Source: Caballeronia sordidicola (GTDB lineage Bacteria > Pseudomonadota > Gammaproteobacteria > Burkholderiales > Burkholderiaceae). From it: DNA of 64,000 nucleotides. The notes beneath the pieces were generated by a model. It did no database searches, was not told where the DNA came from, and saw only the letters and a list, made by a program, of their open reading frames with translations. The stretch spans positions 282,342 through 346,341 of the forward strand of contig NZ_JNFG01000201.1 in the NCBI RefSeq assembly GCF_000729995.1. The letters are read 5' to 3'. Position numbers and translations under genes: made by a program. Positions 43,848 to 52,894 of this stretch are shown here, one piece after another (the first letter of the stretch is position 1; every line of letters starts with the position of its first letter).

Positions 43848-45593
43848 ATGTTTTCGACGATTAAAGGCCGCCTGGGCATTGCCATGGCGTTTCTGGGACT
43901 GTTGCTGATCGTGATCGGCGGACTGGGGCTGTGGGGAATGAGCCGCGGTAACGACACGACTCGCGGCCTCTTCATGGACGAGATGCCTAGCGCGGTTGCG
44001 GCCGGCAACGCGGAAATGTTTACTGCCCGTGAGCGGCTCAGCTTCGATCGTGCGGCCTTGCTGGTTGGCAAGCCCAGCGCGGAAACCGCCATTGGACGCG
44101 GGGCATTGATGCGCACGCGTGCCGACAAGGAGTGGGCGACCTACGCCGCGCTGCCCCAGGGTCAGGGCGAACGCAAACTGGCCGAAGACTTCCAGGCGAA
44201 GCGCCTTGAACTCCAGAAGCTGATGGACGACGGTTACGCCAATATCAGGGCGAACGACGCAGACAAGATTGTCGCTTCCGCCGAAGCCATGCAGGTTGCG
44301 TTCAACCAGTTGGCCGCGTTCGGCGAAGCGCTGCGCAAGTATCAGTTCGACTCTGCAAAAAGCGACTACGACGCCTCGCAGGATGCATTCGGCGACTTCC
44401 GCATTGTCAGCATCGCGGCCATTCTGGTTGGCCTCGCGGCGGCTATTTTCTCGTGGTTGTCGCTGCGCCGTTCGATTGGGCGTCCGCTCGACGAAGCGCT
44501 TGCGCAATTCGATGCAATCGCCGCAGGCGATCTTCGCCGCGAGCTGATCGTCACCTCGCGCGACGAGATGGGGCAACTGCTGTCGGGTCTTGCGAAGATG
44601 CAGGCCAGCCTCGTCAGTACGGTTCGCACGGTGCGCTCGGGCAGTGAATCCATTGCATCGGCGACCAAGCAGATTGCGGCGGGCAATATCGATTTGTCAT
44701 CGCGTACGGAAGAGCAGGCGTCGGCGTTGCAGGAAACGGCATCGAGCATGGACGAGTTGACCGGCACCGTGAAGCAGAATGCGGAAAACGCGCGCCAGGC
44801 AAGCTCATTGGCCGCCAATGCATCGGACATTGCGAACAAGGGCAGCACGGTTGTTTCGCAAGTGGTCACCACCATGGGCGACATCAACCAGAGTTCGACG
44901 AAGATCGCCGACATCATCACGATCATCGAAGGCATCGCGTTCCAGACCAACATCCTTGCACTGAATGCAGCGGTGGAAGCAGCGCGTGCCGGTGAACAAG
45001 GACGCGGTTTTGCGGTCGTCGCGGCAGAGGTTCGCAGTCTCGCACAACGCTCGTCGGCGGCAGCCAAAGAGATCAAGGATCTGATCAACACGTCGGTCTC
45101 GCGCGTCCAGACGGGTACGACGCTGGTGGGCGATGCCGGCCGCACGATGTCGGAAATCATCGGCGCGGTGCAGCGTGTGACGGACATCATGGGCGAGATC
45201 GCGGCGGCATCCGAAGAGCAGAGCAGCGGCATTGAACAAGTGGCGCGCGCGGTCACGCAAATGGATGAAGTGACCCAGCAAAATGCGGCGCTGGTGGAGG
45301 AAGCCGCGGCCGCGGCGCAATCGCTGGAGGATCAGGCGGGCGCGTTGAAGGCGGCCGTGTCGGTGTTCCAGTTGAACGACGGCGGTTTGGAAATCGGCAA
45401 GATGGCGCTCAGCGTGAAACCGGCGCATCGTGCGTTGGCGGTGTCGAAGAAACGTACGATTGCTGTGAGTTCGAGTTCGAGTTCGAAGCTGAGCCCGGTT
45501 GCCGTGGGTGCAGGGCTCAAGACACCAGCGCTGATCAAAGAGAAGTCGAAGCCCGTTGCATTGGCCGGCGCTGCTGATTGGGAAGCGTTTTAA
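43848..45593 (+). CDS. Methyl-accepting chemotaxis protein
   Basis: This 581-residue chemoreceptor has a membrane helix at residues 9-30, a four-helix-bundle periplasmic sensor to about 188, a second helix at about 190-208 and a HAMP linker (IGRPLDEALAQFDAIAAGDL). The long signalling domain carries the universal hairpin IIEGIAFQTNILALNAAVEA plus ARAGEQGRGFAVVAAEVRSL. It ends in DWEAF, resembling the C-terminal tether for methylation enzymes. The ligand is unknown. A strong terminator follows, and the arsR gene lies divergent. Confidence 0.95.
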   Translation: MFSTIKGRLGIAMAFLGLLLIVIGGLGLWGMSRGNDTTRGLFMDEMPSAVAAGNAEMFTARERLSFDRAALLVGKPSAETAIGRGALMRTRADKEWATYAALPQGQGERKLAEDFQAKRLELQKLMDDGYANIRANDADKIVASAEAMQVAFNQLAAFGEALRKYQFDSAKSDYDASQDAFGDFRIVSIAAILVGLAAAIFSWLSLRRSIGRPLDEALAQFDAIAAGDLRRELIVTSRDEMGQLLSGLAKMQASLVSTVRTVRSGSESIASATKQIAAGNIDLSSRTEEQASALQETASSMDELTGTVKQNAENARQASSLAANASDIANKGSTVVSQVVTTMGDINQSSTKIADIITIIEGIAFQTNILALNAAVEAARAGEQGRGFAVVAAEVRSLAQRSSAAAKEIKDLINTSVSRVQTGTTLVGDAGRTMSEIIGAVQRVTDIMGEIAAASEEQSSGIEQVARAVTQMDEVTQQNAALVEEAAAAAQSLEDQAGALKAAVSVFQLNDGGLEIGKMALSVKPAHRALAVSKKRTIAVSSSSSSKLSPVAVGAGLKTPALIKEKSKPVALAGAADWEAF

Positions 45594-45621
45594 CTAGCGG
45601 TGTATTGAAGCTAGCGGTCAC

Positions 45622-45650
45622 AGGGAGGCGCTGAAAGTCAGCGCCTCCCT
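45622..45650. terminator. Rho-independent terminator
   Basis: AGGGAGGCGCTGA and TCAGCGCCTCCCT form a perfect 13-bp stem around an AAG loop, between the chemoreceptor gene and the convergent membrane-protein gene. Confidence 0.75.
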
Positions 45651-45713
45651 GCTGCATCCGTCGGGTAATCGAACGCCTGGTACACAAGACTACGATTTTG
45701 ATATCGGTATTGC

Positions 45714-46346
45714 TCACTTCGCGGGCAATGCCGACGGACTCATTCGCTTCCTGCGCCTTCTCTCCAGGAAGGTCCACAACGTCAATCCCCCGTATGTCGC
45801 GTACCGCAGAAATGTGGAAGCGCCGGCAATCCAGGTTGCCTCTGGCCACTCGATATTCAGCAACAGCCGCACGGCATTCTCCGCCGTCAGTCCCAGTCCC
45901 CACACGAGTGTCATCTTTCGAATGCTCGCTACGAGCTCAGGATCGTCGCGCCACCATTGCTCGAATTGAGCCGTTCCCCCGTCCTGCTCGCGAGCGACGG
46001 TGGATCGCCCGAGATAAAACACGAGCGGCCGTGGAAAAGCGAGTGAAATCAAAAATGCGATGCCGATCAAACCGGAGATGACAGGCTCTTCAAAAAGCTG
46101 CGTACGGGAGTTATCGATGAAAGATGACACCGCCAGCGAGAACAACGTGCCGACCAGCACAATCGCGCTCAGCGCATCAAAGTGGCGCAAGCGCAAAAGG
46201 TCCCAGGTCATCCAGGCTATCAGCGGCAGCGTGGAGGCCCCCAGTGCGCCGAGGTGACCCCACCGCGGATACGCAAGGTGATAGGCGAGCCACGGGAAGA
46301 GCACGTTGATGCAGATCGCGGATAAATATCGGGCCCGGTTGTTCAT
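45714..46346 (-). CDS. Six-helix membrane protein (VC0807-like)
   Basis: This 210-residue inner-membrane protein has about six helices (YLSAICINVLFPWLAYHLAY, LSAIVLVGTLFSLAVSSFID, ISGLIGIAFLISLAFPRPLV and others), the segment FYLGRSTVAREQ after the fourth, and a basic tail LERRRRKRM. This fits a small family of DUF-type proteins close to VC0807; the role is unknown. I use the ATG at 46346; the frame stays open far upstream, but that part overlaps the exporter gene and is not protein-like. Confidence 0.75.
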   Translation of the reverse strand: MNNRARYLSAICINVLFPWLAYHLAYPRWGHLGALGASTLPLIAWMTWDLLRLRHFDALSAIVLVGTLFSLAVSSFIDNSRTQLFEEPVISGLIGIAFLISLAFPRPLVFYLGRSTVAREQDGGTAQFEQWWRDDPELVASIRKMTLVWGLGLTAENAVRLLLNIEWPEATWIAGASTFLRYATYGGLTLWTFLERRRRKRMSPSALPAK

Positions 46347-46450
46347 ACGAATCGCCTGAGTGCCGAAGTGCAAAGCTGCCGGGTTGCCGGAGCGGGACAA
46401 ACAAAAATACCACGGCGCGTTTCGGGTGTCCCAAGCGTTTGACGAAGTGG

Positions 46451-47449
46451 TCAGTCGCCAGGCAGTCCGTGGCTGCGCGATGCCATCGCCACGGATACGG
46501 TCACCAGAAGGGCGCCGGCCCAAAGCGTCGCGGTCATTGGGACACGCAGGTAAGCCGACAGGAAGAGCGTCGACAGGACGGGGATTGCATAGCTCAGGAC
46601 GGCTGTCTTGCGTGGATCGCCCCGCTTCATTGCAAAATCCCAGAGGTAAAACGCTCCACCCATAGGGCCCAAGCCCATGTACATAAGAACGCCGGCATCG
46701 GTCATCGTCACGTGCGGCCACGAAGACCTTGAAAAATAGAGGGCAAGGCACCCGAGGCCGGCGCTCAAACAGAAAAGCCCAACGCAGTGACTGGGGACTT
46801 GCCGATATCGCGTGCCCAACAGCGAGTAAGCCGCCCAGGCAAATGCAGATAACAGGGCTAGCGCGTAAGCGACGCACGTCACCGCGATTCCGGCATGGCC
46901 TATCCCCGACGCCGCCGGACCTGCGGCGCTTGCGGAGGCAGTGCTCCATGACGCGAAGCAGGCGAGGATTGCGCCAGCGAATCCTAAAGCGGCCGGCACG
47001 AGATGGCGGCTGCCGATGCGGACGTCGCGCGTGAAGACTGGCGAAAGAATAACGATCAGTATCGGCCACAGATAATGGATCAGGCTGACCCCGACCGGGT
47101 CGCCAAGCTGGAGTGCGTAAAAATAGACGACATGGTATGCAAACATGCTCGCAGACCCGGCGACAGCGAGTAGCGGAGGCATCCGCCAGTCGCGCGCCCA
47201 GGGCAGTCCCAGCAAACCGCCCACCGTCAGGGCGATGCCGTTGACGAACAGGGGCGGTAGATGACCGACTACAACGACGCATGATGCAAGCGTGCTCCAC
47301 ATCAGCACCGTGACCGCGACTCCAAATAAAGCCATCGACAGAATCCCCCAAAAGCGTCTGACTCTGCTGTACATCTTCCTTCGAGTCATCCGGCGTGGCG
47401 CAGGGGGTGGCACGCGGTATCTTGGCGGTAAAGTAGGAGAGAGGGACAT
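46451..47449 (-). CDS. DMT-superfamily (EamA-type) exporter
   Basis: This membrane protein of about 310-332 residues has ten predicted helices in two EamA repeats (VTVLMWSTLASCVVVVGHLP; ALALLSAFAWAAYSLLGTRY), with VSLIHYLWPILIVILSPVF in the first and GDPRKTAVLSYAIPVLSTLF in the second, as in YddG-like aromatic amino acid exporters. The start is uncertain: 47449 gives 332 residues without a ribosome-binding site, while ATGs at 47389 and 47374 start closer to the first helix. It is divergent from the dehalogenase pair. Confidence 0.82.
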   Translation of the reverse strand: MSLSPTLPPRYRVPPPAPRRMTRRKMYSRVRRFWGILSMALFGVAVTVLMWSTLASCVVVVGHLPPLFVNGIALTVGGLLGLPWARDWRMPPLLAVAGSASMFAYHVVYFYALQLGDPVGVSLIHYLWPILIVILSPVFTRDVRIGSRHLVPAALGFAGAILACFASWSTASASAAGPAASGIGHAGIAVTCVAYALALLSAFAWAAYSLLGTRYRQVPSHCVGLFCLSAGLGCLALYFSRSSWPHVTMTDAGVLMYMGLGPMGGAFYLWDFAMKRGDPRKTAVLSYAIPVLSTLFLSAYLRVPMTATLWAGALLVTVSVAMASRSHGLPGD

Positions 47450-47623
47450 AAGCGCTGCGCGGCGGGCACGTCGATCGACCGGAGCAAGGCGGCAGCAGAA
47501 TCTGCCGCCTAGCCGCTATCGCACGAAACCACGTGCTGCTGCTGATCTCGACATCAGTAACGGCTGCTGCCACGAGTCAATACACTGTGGTCTCATCCTG
47601 TGAACAACTGAGGGCAAATTGTT

Positions 47624-48349
47624 ATGAAACTCACTGACTTCGATACGCTGACGTTTGACTGCTATGGGACCTTGATCGATTGGGAGACCGGGATCTTCCA
47701 AGGCCTGCGTCCCCTTCTTGAGCGTGTCAAGCAGCCGCTGACACGCGATCAGGTTCTTGAGGCTCATGCACGCCACGAATCCTCGCAGCAGAAATACACA
47801 CCTGCCAAGCGGTATCAGGACCTGCTGCCTATCGTGTACAAACGGCTGGCCGAAGAATGGCAGGTGCCGTTCACGCTGGCCGACTGCGTAGCGTACGGTA
47901 AGTCAGTGCAGAACTGGCCGGCTTTCGAAGATTCGGCAGACGCCCTGCGGTACCTCAAGCAGCATTACAAGCTCGTTATCCTGTCGAACATCGACAACGA
48001 AAGCTTTACCTACAGCAATGCAAAACTGCAGGTCGAGTTCGACGCGATCATCACGGCTGAAGACGTTGGTTCGTACAAGCCATCGCCGCGTAATTTCGAA
48101 TACATGCTGGACAAGCTTGGTGAGCGTGGGATCAAGAAGGACAAAATCCTGCATACCGCCGAGAGCCTGTTTCACGATCACAAGCCGGCAAACGAATGTG
48201 GCCTGGCATCGTGCTGGATTTATCGCCGTCACGAGCAAGAAGGCTTCGGTGCGACAATGAATCCGGGTCAGCAGCCCAAGGTGGACTTCCGCTTTAACAA
48301 CATGGCGGGCCTCGTGAAAGCGCATCAGGAAGCCTTGCTGCAAAAGTAA
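47624..48349 (+). CDS. Haloacid dehalogenase type II-like hydrolase, copy 1
   Basis: This 241-residue HAD-superfamily hydrolase has the nucleophile aspartate in TFDCYGTLIDW (Asp12), motif II in VILSNIDNESF, the lysine of motif III in VGSYKPSPRNF, and the acidic end motif as HTAESLFHDHKPANECGL. Its pattern is close to L-2-haloacid dehalogenases, though many relatives are phosphatases of unknown substrate. GAGGGC precedes the ATG. The next gene encodes a paralogue of exactly the same length, so the pair arose by tandem duplication. An Lrp-type regulator follows. Confidence 0.85.
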   Translation: MKLTDFDTLTFDCYGTLIDWETGIFQGLRPLLERVKQPLTRDQVLEAHARHESSQQKYTPAKRYQDLLPIVYKRLAEEWQVPFTLADCVAYGKSVQNWPAFEDSADALRYLKQHYKLVILSNIDNESFTYSNAKLQVEFDAIITAEDVGSYKPSPRNFEYMLDKLGERGIKKDKILHTAESLFHDHKPANECGLASCWIYRRHEQEGFGATMNPGQQPKVDFRFNNMAGLVKAHQEALLQK

Positions 48350-48453
48350 CGTCTTTATAGTGCCTGCCGCCCGGGCGATTCGAACTCGCAAGATGTTGCG
48401 CGGCAGGTCGCGGGCCGCGCTCTCAAATGCGATTTATTTTCCAGGAGGTTCAA

Positions 48454-49179
48454 GTGCGACTCACAGATTTCAAGGCGCTCACCTTCGATTGTTACGGCAC
48501 GCTGATCGACTGGGAACGCGGCATAACGGCGGGTCTCATGCCTCTGATCCAACGCGTCGAGAAGCCGTTGACGCGTGACGAGGTGCTCGAGGCGCATGCG
48601 CGTCACGAGTCATCTCAGCAGCGCTACACGCCGGAGATGCCCTACAGGGAGTTGCTCGCTGTCGTCTTCAAACGACTCGCAGAGGAATGGGGCGTTCCTT
48701 ATACGATCGAAGAGTCTTCTACATATGGTCGATCAGTGGGACAGTGGCCCGCGTTCCCCGACTCCGCGAGTACGCTTCAATATCTCAAGAAGTACTTCAA
48801 GCTGATCATCCTGTCCAACGTTGACAATGAAAGTTTCGCGGGCAGCAACGCGATGCTACAAGTAGACTTCGACGCGGTCATTACGGCGGAAGATGTCGGC
48901 TCCTATAAGCCGTCTCATAGAAACTTCGATTACATGCTTGATATCCTTCCGTCGCTAGGCGTGCGCAAGGAAGAGACGCTGCACATTGCAGACAGCATAT
49001 TCCACGATCACGAACCAGCGGCCAGGCTCGGCATAAAATCCTGCTGGATCTACCGCCGGTTCGAGCAGCGGGGCTTCGGCGCCACCATGCGCACGGTCAG
49101 TGAGCCGTCGGTCGAGTTCAAGTTCACGAGCATGGCGCAACTGGTGAAGGCGCACCACGAAGAGCTAAGCAAAGGGTGA
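48454..49179 (+). CDS. Haloacid dehalogenase type II-like hydrolase, copy 2
   Basis: This second copy also has 241 residues and all motifs in the same places (TFDCYGTLIDW, IILSNVDNESF, VGSYKPSHRNF, IADSIFHDHEPAARLG). It differs from copy 1 mainly in the cap region (about residues 60-95) and near the C-terminus, which would change substrate choice. The start is the GTG at 48454 with AGGAGG 5 bases upstream; an ATG at 48427 lies before that site. It is 105 bp after copy 1 and 46 bp before the Lrp-family gene. Confidence 0.87.
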   Translation: MRLTDFKALTFDCYGTLIDWERGITAGLMPLIQRVEKPLTRDEVLEAHARHESSQQRYTPEMPYRELLAVVFKRLAEEWGVPYTIEESSTYGRSVGQWPAFPDSASTLQYLKKYFKLIILSNVDNESFAGSNAMLQVDFDAVITAEDVGSYKPSHRNFDYMLDILPSLGVRKEETLHIADSIFHDHEPAARLGIKSCWIYRRFEQRGFGATMRTVSEPSVEFKFTSMAQLVKAHHEELSKG

Positions 49180-49224
49180 CCGGATAGACCCGCCTGAAAA
49201 AATCACCGGAAGCGAGAGCACGAT

Positions 49225-49719
49225 ATGACCACTCGACAGAAACTGGATCGGATCGACATCAAGATCCTGGCGGAACTGCAGAAGAACGGCAATATAACGA
49301 ACGCAAACCTGGCCAATGCAGTCGGGCTATCGCCCAGTCCATGCCTTCAGCGCGTCAAACGGCTCGAGTCGTCGGGCATCATCTCCGGATACGGCGTGCA
49401 TCTCAATCTTGCCAAGCTGACGACTACGGTGACGGTGTTCACCGAGGTGATGCTGCAAGACCATCGACGTGAGGATTTCATCCGGTTCGAAGCGAATGTC
49501 CGCGAGATCGACGAGATCATCGAATGTCACTTGGTCAGCGGAGGGTATGACTATTTGCTGAAGTTTCTGGTCGGCAATATAGGCCACTATCAGGAGGTAG
49601 TGGAAAGGCTGCTGGATCTCAACCTCGGCATTGAGAAGTACTTCAGCTACATCGTGATCAGGTCGCCATTCGTGAAGCACGCCGCGCCGTTGGACAGACT
49701 GCTGACGGACGAACAATGA
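49225..49719 (+). CDS. Lrp/AsnC-family transcriptional regulator
   Basis: This 164-residue regulator has an N-terminal helix-turn-helix (IDIKILAELQKNGNITNANL, VGLSPSPCLQRVKRLESSG) and a RAM effector domain (ECHLVSGGYDYLLKFLVGN near residue 108). Such proteins respond to amino acids or related compounds. It follows the tandem hydrolase genes and ends 58 bp from the convergent aminotransferase gene, so it may control one or both, or the divergent exporter. Confidence 0.92.
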   Translation: MTTRQKLDRIDIKILAELQKNGNITNANLANAVGLSPSPCLQRVKRLESSGIISGYGVHLNLAKLTTTVTVFTEVMLQDHRREDFIRFEANVREIDEIIECHLVSGGYDYLLKFLVGNIGHYQEVVERLLDLNLGIEKYFSYIVIRSPFVKHAAPLDRLLTDEQ

Positions 49720-49776
49720 AGTCCGTCACGTCGAGAATCAATCGCAGCGCGCCAGCGTAAAAGACAGCGGGTTGGC

Positions 49777-51171
49777 TCAAGCGGTGGCTTTGCTGCGCAA
49801 TGCCGCTCGCACATCGGCGTGTTCGAGCAGGTCGTCGAGCGTCTTCGTGACACGCTCGAACATCAGCGCGAAGTCGTCTCGCGTATAGCAGAGTGCGGGC
49901 GCAAAACCGAGGATGTTGTCGCCGAACGCGCGGAATATGATCTTGTTCTTGTAGGCGGTCTCGAAGAGACGTTCAGGCAGCTTGAGCGACGCATCGAATC
50001 CCTTGCGGGTATCTTTGTCCGACACCAGTTCGAGCGCGCCGAGCAAGCCGATATGACGCGCGTCGCCCACGAGTGGATGGGTCAGCAACGCGTCGAGCCC
50101 GTTCGCGAAGTGCGGCGCTTGTGCGATGCCGTTCGCCAGTAGACCGCCCTCGTGATAGAGGCGCATGACTTCGAGTCCGATCGCGGCGCTGACCGGGTGC
50201 GCGGAATACGTCTGGCCGTGGCCGATCGCCACCGACTTGTCCGCGCCGTCCGCTATGCCTTGATAAACCGCGTCGGACATCAGCACAGCACCCATTGGCG
50301 CGTAGCCGGCGGTCAGGCCTTTGGCGACCGTCATCAGGTCCGGTTCAACACTTTCCGTCTCGCACGCGAAGAGGGGGCCTGTGCGGCCGAACGCGGTGAT
50401 CACTTCGTCAGCTACGAACAGGATGTCCAGCTTGCGGCAAGCCTGGCTCATCGCCTTGAGCCATCCGACAGGCGGGACGATGACACCACCCGAACCTTGC
50501 ACCGGCTCGCAGAAGAATGCCGCGACGTTCTCGGCGCCGAGCTGGGCTACCTTCGCTTCGAGTGCGGCGACTGAAGCCGCGATGATCGCCTGCGGATCAT
50601 CAGGCGTCGCGCTGCGGTAAGGGTAAGGCGATGGAATATGGTGCTGAGTAGGTAAGGGTACGTCGAAGTTGCGATGAAAGCTCGCAATCGCAGTCAGGCC
50701 AGCGCCGATAGCCGATGACCCGTGATAACCCCGTTCGAGCGCGATGATGTGCTTTTTCGACGGACGGTTCGTCGCGTTGTAGTAGTGCGTGATGAACCGG
50801 ATTGCCGAGTCCACCGCATCGGAGCCGCCGAGTGTGAAATAGACGTGTTGCAGGGACTTGGGAGCCTTGCTGACGAGCTGCTCCGCAAGTTCGATCGCCG
50901 GTTCCGAGCCGAAATGAAAATAGCCGGTGGCATAGGGCAGGCGGGTCATCTGTTCAGATGCGGCTTTGACGATACTGTCCTGACCATAGCCGACATTGAC
51001 GCACCACAACCCGGCGAAGGCATCCAGCAGTTCGTTGCCGTTTGCGTCGCGCAGGTAAGCGCCCCGGCCGGATTCGAGAATGGTGACGCCGCGCGCTTCA
51101 TGGGCGCGATAACTGACGACCGGGTGGATCAGATGCTTGCGGTCGGCTTCGGTGAGTGACTGGATCGACAT
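49777..51171 (-). CDS. Class III aminotransferase (omega-amino acid type)
   Basis: This 464-residue PLP enzyme belongs to the omega-amino acid:pyruvate aminotransferase group. It has the early SYRAHEARGVTILESGRGAY segment, the PLP-contact motif ITHYYNATNRPSKK...GYHGSS, the DEVITAFGRTG motif and the Schiff-base lysine in TVAKGLTAGYAPMGAV. It moves an amino group from a terminal amine to pyruvate or a similar oxo acid. The ATG at 51171 is preferred over 51222. It follows the PucR gene on the same strand (127 bp) and is convergent with the Lrp gene. Confidence 0.9.
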   Translation of the reverse strand: MSIQSLTEADRKHLIHPVVSYRAHEARGVTILESGRGAYLRDANGNELLDAFAGLWCVNVGYGQDSIVKAASEQMTRLPYATGYFHFGSEPAIELAEQLVSKAPKSLQHVYFTLGGSDAVDSAIRFITHYYNATNRPSKKHIIALERGYHGSSAIGAGLTAIASFHRNFDVPLPTQHHIPSPYPYRSATPDDPQAIIAASVAALEAKVAQLGAENVAAFFCEPVQGSGGVIVPPVGWLKAMSQACRKLDILFVADEVITAFGRTGPLFACETESVEPDLMTVAKGLTAGYAPMGAVLMSDAVYQGIADGADKSVAIGHGQTYSAHPVSAAIGLEVMRLYHEGGLLANGIAQAPHFANGLDALLTHPLVGDARHIGLLGALELVSDKDTRKGFDASLKLPERLFETAYKNKIIFRAFGDNILGFAPALCYTRDDFALMFERVTKTLDDLLEHADVRAALRSKATA

Positions 51172-51298
51172 GGAGGTGACCTTGTTTCGAAAGTGCTTGA
51201 TTGATGAGCCGATGCTACGCAAATAGCTGAACCGGTTTCTCAGATTAAAGCGTGAAACGTGATGGCGGTCATCCTACGAAGCGTATGAAAAAACTCCG

Positions 51299-52867
51299 CT
51301 AGTCTTCTCGAAGACGAGACAGCGCCACCGCAACCTGCAACTGAAATCGCATCTTTGGATCTTCGAGTGACAGCTTCAGTATGCTTTCGATGCGCTCGAC
51401 GCGATAACGCAACGTGCTGATATGAATGCCCAGCGCCTTCGCCGTGTTGGCGAGCTGGAACCCCTCGTCCGCTAGCGTGCACAGTGTTTCCAGCAGCGAT
51501 TCCCCGCGCCGTTTCTCCGAGAGAGGACCGATCAGTCGCTCGACAAGGAGATCGCGAGCATTCGGGTCGCCCATCAACGCTCGAGGGAAGAGAATTTCGT
51601 CGAATTGATGCAGGCGTCCAGGGCGTAACGTGGGCACAAGCGCGTCCACGTCTTGCGCTCCCACTGCCATCCCTTTCACGCCGGTGTGAATCCGGCTGAT
51701 CGCCATGGCGGCGCGTTTATCTGACAAGGCTTCCCACAATGATGACGCCGATGCGTCTTCCGGGACAATAAACTTGATCTGGTTCAGCCATATCGCAATG
51801 AGTTCGGGGAGCTTTCTTGCACGCAACTGGCGCTTCAGTGAAGCGATCCAGCGCTCGCGTCGTTCGAGCCCTTCCGACGTCAGCGGAATCGGTTCATCGA
51901 GCAGAACCAGGCACACGCGATACGCTTTTGAATCGCTCCAGCCACATACTCGGGCGCGTTCGAGGGCACCGGCTGTCGCTGAAAATTCGCCGTCGAGAAG
52001 GCCGGCAACGAGCGCATACCCGAGGCGATCTTCCTGTTGGGCGAGTTGCCGCTGGTGCATCATGTGCAGCGCTGCCACGACGCTCGCATGTTCTATCGCG
52101 CGCGCATCGAGCTCCTGGGTTTCGTTACCTGCAAGATCCAGCCAGATGAGTGCGACGACGGTATCGTGCAGACGGACGGGGAAGACGATGCGATGCTGCA
52201 CCGCTGCCTCTGTCGCGAACGCCACCACGAGCGGCCGTTGCATCCCTGCGAGGTCGACAGGCAGCGAGCCACCCTGCACCGCGCTAACGAATTGAGGTTC
52301 GAGCAGTGTGAGCGCTTCAACGGTATCCGATCCACCCAGGATGTCCCCGGCCGGATCGGTGAATGTCACGAAGCGCCCGAGCAGGCTGGTCAGCGCGGCC
52401 GCGATGTCGGACAGGTTTGTCGCAGAGACAGCCGCATTAGTAAGCGCCCGGTGCAGCTTTTCGGACCGCTGGATTATGTCGCCCTGGAAGTTGATGATCT
52501 TCGCGAGTATCTCGTGAGTGACCTCGCTGAAGGGAACATCCCAGGGCAGTTCGAGAAGCGGCAGGCCGACCCGGTTGGATTCTTCAAGCGCTTCAGGCGG
52601 GAAGTGTTCGCGAAAGTGGGGCACGGCGAGGACGACGCCCGCAAGCCCCACCTTGCTGAGGTTCCTGACCAGCTCTCTCGAGGCAACCTCGTCGCTTGGC
52701 CAGTTGTACCCAGTCGTCAGCAACAGTTCGCCGGGTTTCACCCATTGGGCTATGTCGGGATGGTCGACCATGTGAACCCACGTGATCTCCCGGTCCAGCA
52801 TGTGCGAACCCGCCACCACTTCGGCGTCGCGTAATATCGTCTCCCTGATCGCGGTATCGAGTTTCAT
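51299..52867 (-). CDS. PucR-family transcriptional regulator
   Basis: This 522-residue regulator has the N-terminal PucR sensor domain (about 1-125, with WVHMVDHPDIAQWVKPGELL and GYNWPSDEVASRELV), a central GAF/GGDEF-like CdaR region (to about 410) and a C-terminal helix-turn-helix (FQLANTAKALGIHISTLRYR, VERIESIL). Members control use of purines, amino acids or gamma-aminobutyrate-type compounds. It lies between the transporter gene (27 bp upstream on the same strand) and the aminotransferase gene, and probably controls both plus the divergent amidohydrolase. Confidence 0.9.
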   Translation of the reverse strand: MKLDTAIRETILRDAEVVAGSHMLDREITWVHMVDHPDIAQWVKPGELLLTTGYNWPSDEVASRELVRNLSKVGLAGVVLAVPHFREHFPPEALEESNRVGLPLLELPWDVPFSEVTHEILAKIINFQGDIIQRSEKLHRALTNAAVSATNLSDIAAALTSLLGRFVTFTDPAGDILGGSDTVEALTLLEPQFVSAVQGGSLPVDLAGMQRPLVVAFATEAAVQHRIVFPVRLHDTVVALIWLDLAGNETQELDARAIEHASVVAALHMMHQRQLAQQEDRLGYALVAGLLDGEFSATAGALERARVCGWSDSKAYRVCLVLLDEPIPLTSEGLERRERWIASLKRQLRARKLPELIAIWLNQIKFIVPEDASASSLWEALSDKRAAMAISRIHTGVKGMAVGAQDVDALVPTLRPGRLHQFDEILFPRALMGDPNARDLLVERLIGPLSEKRRGESLLETLCTLADEGFQLANTAKALGIHISTLRYRVERIESILKLSLEDPKMRFQLQVAVALSRLRED

Positions 52868-52894
52868 TTTGTTCCGTTAATGCAGCGTGATGCG

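Noticed and set aside
46347..47573. Long upstream extension of the membrane-protein frame at 45714 (619 codons in all)
   Set aside because: The extension overlaps the DMT exporter gene in another frame on the same strand and is not protein-like; the membrane protein starts well at 46346.
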